From assembly GCA_002366995.1 (NCBI GenBank), contig DFCM01000094.1, forward strand, positions 8,640 to 26,028: a DNA stretch of 17,389 bases, in the 5' to 3' direction. Shown one piece after another: positions 15,825 to 17,389 of this stretch. Position 1 is the first letter of the stretch, and each line of letters opens with the position of its first letter. Source of the stretch: a bacterium UBP3_UBA3054 (GTDB lineage: Bacteria; Auribacterota; UBA3054). Both the position numbers and the translations under genes were made by a program. The notes beneath the pieces were generated by a model. It was not told where the DNA came from. It saw only the letters and a list, made by a program, of their open reading frames with translations, and made no database searches.

Positions 15825-17216
15825 CTATTGGTTTTTTAACATTTCATGAGCAAGTCCGGAAAGCGCTCCCGCCCCCGTAAAAAGAAGGGTGTGGGGGAAT
15901 TTCCAACTTGCGCTTCTCCTTAAGAGAATGGCCGGTATGTCTTTTGGAGCGTCGGCCCATTCCGCTTGTCCTCCCACGGCGAGCACGGCCTCGTAGAGTT
16001 CACGCCCGCCTATTTTGTTCTTGCTTTCGCCCGCGCTGTAAACGTCCGTCAGTATGAGGTTGGGAGCTTTCGAGAGAACTTCGGCGAATTCCGGCAGGAG
16101 TTTCTCCGTCCTGGAGAAACGGTGCGGCTGGAAGACGACCGTAAGCTCGCCCTCCAATCTCGAGGCGGATCTTAGCAGCGCTTCTATTTCTTTCGGATGA
16201 TGGGCGTAGTCGTCGATTATCTCGGCGCCGTGCCATTTTCCCAGCAGTTCGAAGCGCCTGCGGGCGTTTTTGAACTTGGGAAGGACATGGCTCAATTCCT
16301 CCGGATCGGCGCCGCAAACTTCGGCGCAGGCCAGGGAGATGACGGCGTTGAAAACGTTGTGGCTGCCGGGGAGCGGGCAGGTGACGGGGAACGATTTTTT
16401 CGCTTCGCCGTTTTTGAGGAACGTAAAGGTCGAGGAAAGGTCGGAGAGCGCGATGTCGATGCCGACGTAATCGGCTTTGTCCAAAGCCAGGGCGCCTATG
16501 GCGCATTTGACTTTCCTTATGTCCGGCCTGGCGTTCTTCGCGAGGCGGCAGCAGATCTCGTCCTCGCAATTGTAGACGAGCGTTCCTCCGGGAACGATGT
16601 TGTTCACGTAGACCGCGAAGGCTTTCTCGATCTCGTTTATGTCCTTGTAATGGTCGAGGTGGTCGGCGTCGATGTTGAGGAGCACCGCGACGGTGGAAGC
16701 GTACCTTACGAAGGTGCCGTCGCTCTCGTCGGCTTCCAGGACGAGATAATCGCTCGCGCCTTTCCTGAAGTTTCCGTCGAAGGCCGGGACGAAGCCGCCT
16801 ATCACGGCGCTGGGATCGAGCCCGCCCTCCGCCATAAGGAAGGCGATAAGCGAAGAGACCGTTGTCTTTCCGTGCATTCCCGCAACCGTCACGGCTTTGT
16901 GGCGCGCGGCGACCTGGGACAGAAGTTCGGAGCGGTGGAGCAGCGTGAGACCAAGCTCCTTGGCTCTCATCATGTCGGGATTGTCGTCGTGGATGGCGCT
17001 GCTGTAAACGAAGACGTCGCCCTCTTTGAGTTTGGTCCCGTCCTGGCAGGCGAAGCACTCGATGCCTTCGGTACGCAGTTTCTCCAATTCCGGCGACTCC
17101 TTGATGTCGCTGCCGCGGACAACGTATCCGTCCCTAGCCATGAAGCGGGCCAGGGGATCCATGCCGCAGCCTGCGATGCCGCAGAAATAAAAACTCAGTT
17201 TGTCGCTTTCTTTCAT
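15825..17216 (-). CDS. murC: UDP-N-acetylmuramate--L-alanine ligase MurC
   Basis: Adds L-alanine to UDP-N-acetylmuramic acid, the first amino acid of the peptidoglycan stem, using ATP in the cytoplasm. The 463 residues have the three Mur-ligase domains. FCGIAGCGMDPLARF (11-25) is the UDP-substrate-binding region, AGMHGKTTVSS (112-122) is the ATP P-loop, LEADESDGTF is the catalytic region, and IIDDYAHHPKE and QPHRFSRT are hallmarks of MurC in the C-terminal half. The start overlaps the murG stop as ATGA. No murB or ddl follows before ftsQ, and there is no fusion with MurB or Ddl, unlike many dcw clusters. All expected motifs are intact; a single-function enzyme. Confidence 0.95.
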   Translation of the reverse strand: MKESDKLSFYFCGIAGCGMDPLARFMARDGYVVRGSDIKESPELEKLRTEGIECFACQDGTKLKEGDVFVYSSAIHDDNPDMMRAKELGLTLLHRSELLSQVAARHKAVTVAGMHGKTTVSSLIAFLMAEGGLDPSAVIGGFVPAFDGNFRKGASDYLVLEADESDGTFVRYASTVAVLLNIDADHLDHYKDINEIEKAFAVYVNNIVPGGTLVYNCEDEICCRLAKNARPDIRKVKCAIGALALDKADYVGIDIALSDLSSTFTFLKNGEAKKSFPVTCPLPGSHNVFNAVISLACAEVCGADPEELSHVLPKFKNARRRFELLGKWHGAEIIDDYAHHPKEIEALLRSASRLEGELTVVFQPHRFSRTEKLLPEFAEVLSKAPNLILTDVYSAGESKNKIGGRELYEAVLAVGGQAEWADAPKDIPAILLRRSASWKFPHTLLFTGAGALSGLAHEMLKNQ

Positions 17217-17389
17217 ACCGCCATGATGAATTTCAAAAGTTCGAATGAAGCGTCCTTTATGAAGACTTTTTCGCCCGCTTCCGCCATGGAGCGCCGCTTT
17301 TCCTCGTCTTTCAAAAGATCAAGTATCGTTTCCGAAAGGGAAGCGGCGGTCAAATCTTTTTCCTCCCTTATGACGGCGGCGCCGGCCCT
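17213..17389 (-). CDS. murG: MurG C-terminal fragment (5' end outside window)
   Basis: An open frame from the right edge to a TGA (17215-17213) gives the last 58 residues of a gene whose start is outside the window. The translation begins AGAAVIREEKDLTAASLSET and ends FELLKFIMAV. Charged helices after a GAAV..EEKDLT segment match the end of MurG, the glycosyltransferase that makes lipid II from lipid I at the inner membrane. The position just before murC and the four-base ATGA overlap with it fit murG in the dcw order. Only the tail is visible, so the name relies on context as well as this short sequence. Confidence 0.75.
   Translation of the reverse strand, partial: RAGAAVIREEKDLTAASLSETILDLLKDEEKRRSMAEAGEKVFIKDASFELLKFIMAV

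Noticed and set aside
16000..17058. 352-codon minus-strand frame within murC
   Set aside because: Arg- and Pro-rich out-of-frame translation of murC with no domain-like pattern.

Overview
This window is a dense, almost fully coding stretch of a bacterial chromosome, GC-rich by eye and without tRNA, rRNA, CRISPR or transposon. Three things point to the PVC superphylum, most likely Lentisphaerae or Kiritimatiellota, with moderate confidence. These are a divergent ftsZ in a reduced murG-murC-ftsQ-ftsA-ftsZ cluster, a secreted CotH-kinase protein with a LamG-like N-terminal domain of the kind I associate with gut members of those phyla, and a bacterial pyruvoyl-dependent arginine decarboxylase. 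The phylum is an inference from protein style, because no marker RNA is present.

Layout, left to right. Positions 1-2259 (minus) hold 753 codons of a large secreted CotH-kinase family protein that runs off the left edge, with its own promoter at about 2295-2324. Positions 2374-6864 (minus) are a four-gene run read asnS, cysC (APS kinase), HEAT-repeat lipoprotein, B12-binding-type radical SAM enzyme. Positions 6865-7013 are a divergent promoter region with two CG-alternating direct repeats. Positions 7014-12024 (plus) are a tight nucleoside-salvage operon: a TGS-domain uridine-kinase-like protein, phosphopentomutase deoB, pyrimidine-nucleoside or thymidine phosphorylase deoA, and purine nucleoside phosphorylase punA. 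Positions 12029-12650 (plus) hold a strong sigma70-type promoter overlapping a long inverted repeat, then the arginine decarboxylase pdaD. Positions 12657-17389 (minus) are the division and cell-wall cluster, read murG (3' end only), murC, ftsQ, ftsA, ftsZ. It converges on pdaD with only six bases between the stop codons.

How the genes fit together. The salvage operon frees bases from nucleosides by phosphorolysis (deoA, punA), and deoB converts the resulting (deoxy)ribose-1-phosphate to the 5-phosphate for central metabolism; the first gene probably phosphorylates a nucleoside or a related substrate. The minus-strand division cluster couples lipid II synthesis (murG, murC) to divisome assembly (ftsQ, ftsA, ftsZ). 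The arginine decarboxylase would feed agmatine and polyamine synthesis or acid resistance.

Most of the window is conventional. The points most worth a second look are the nucleotide-site and T7-loop substitutions in FtsZ with matching drift in FtsA, the palindrome over the pdaD promoter, the CX4CX2C cluster motif of the radical SAM enzyme, the two-domain CotH protein with a Gly-X-Y insert, and the hairpin that encloses both stop codons at the pdaD/ftsZ junction. I see no clear evidence for a wholly new multi-gene system.
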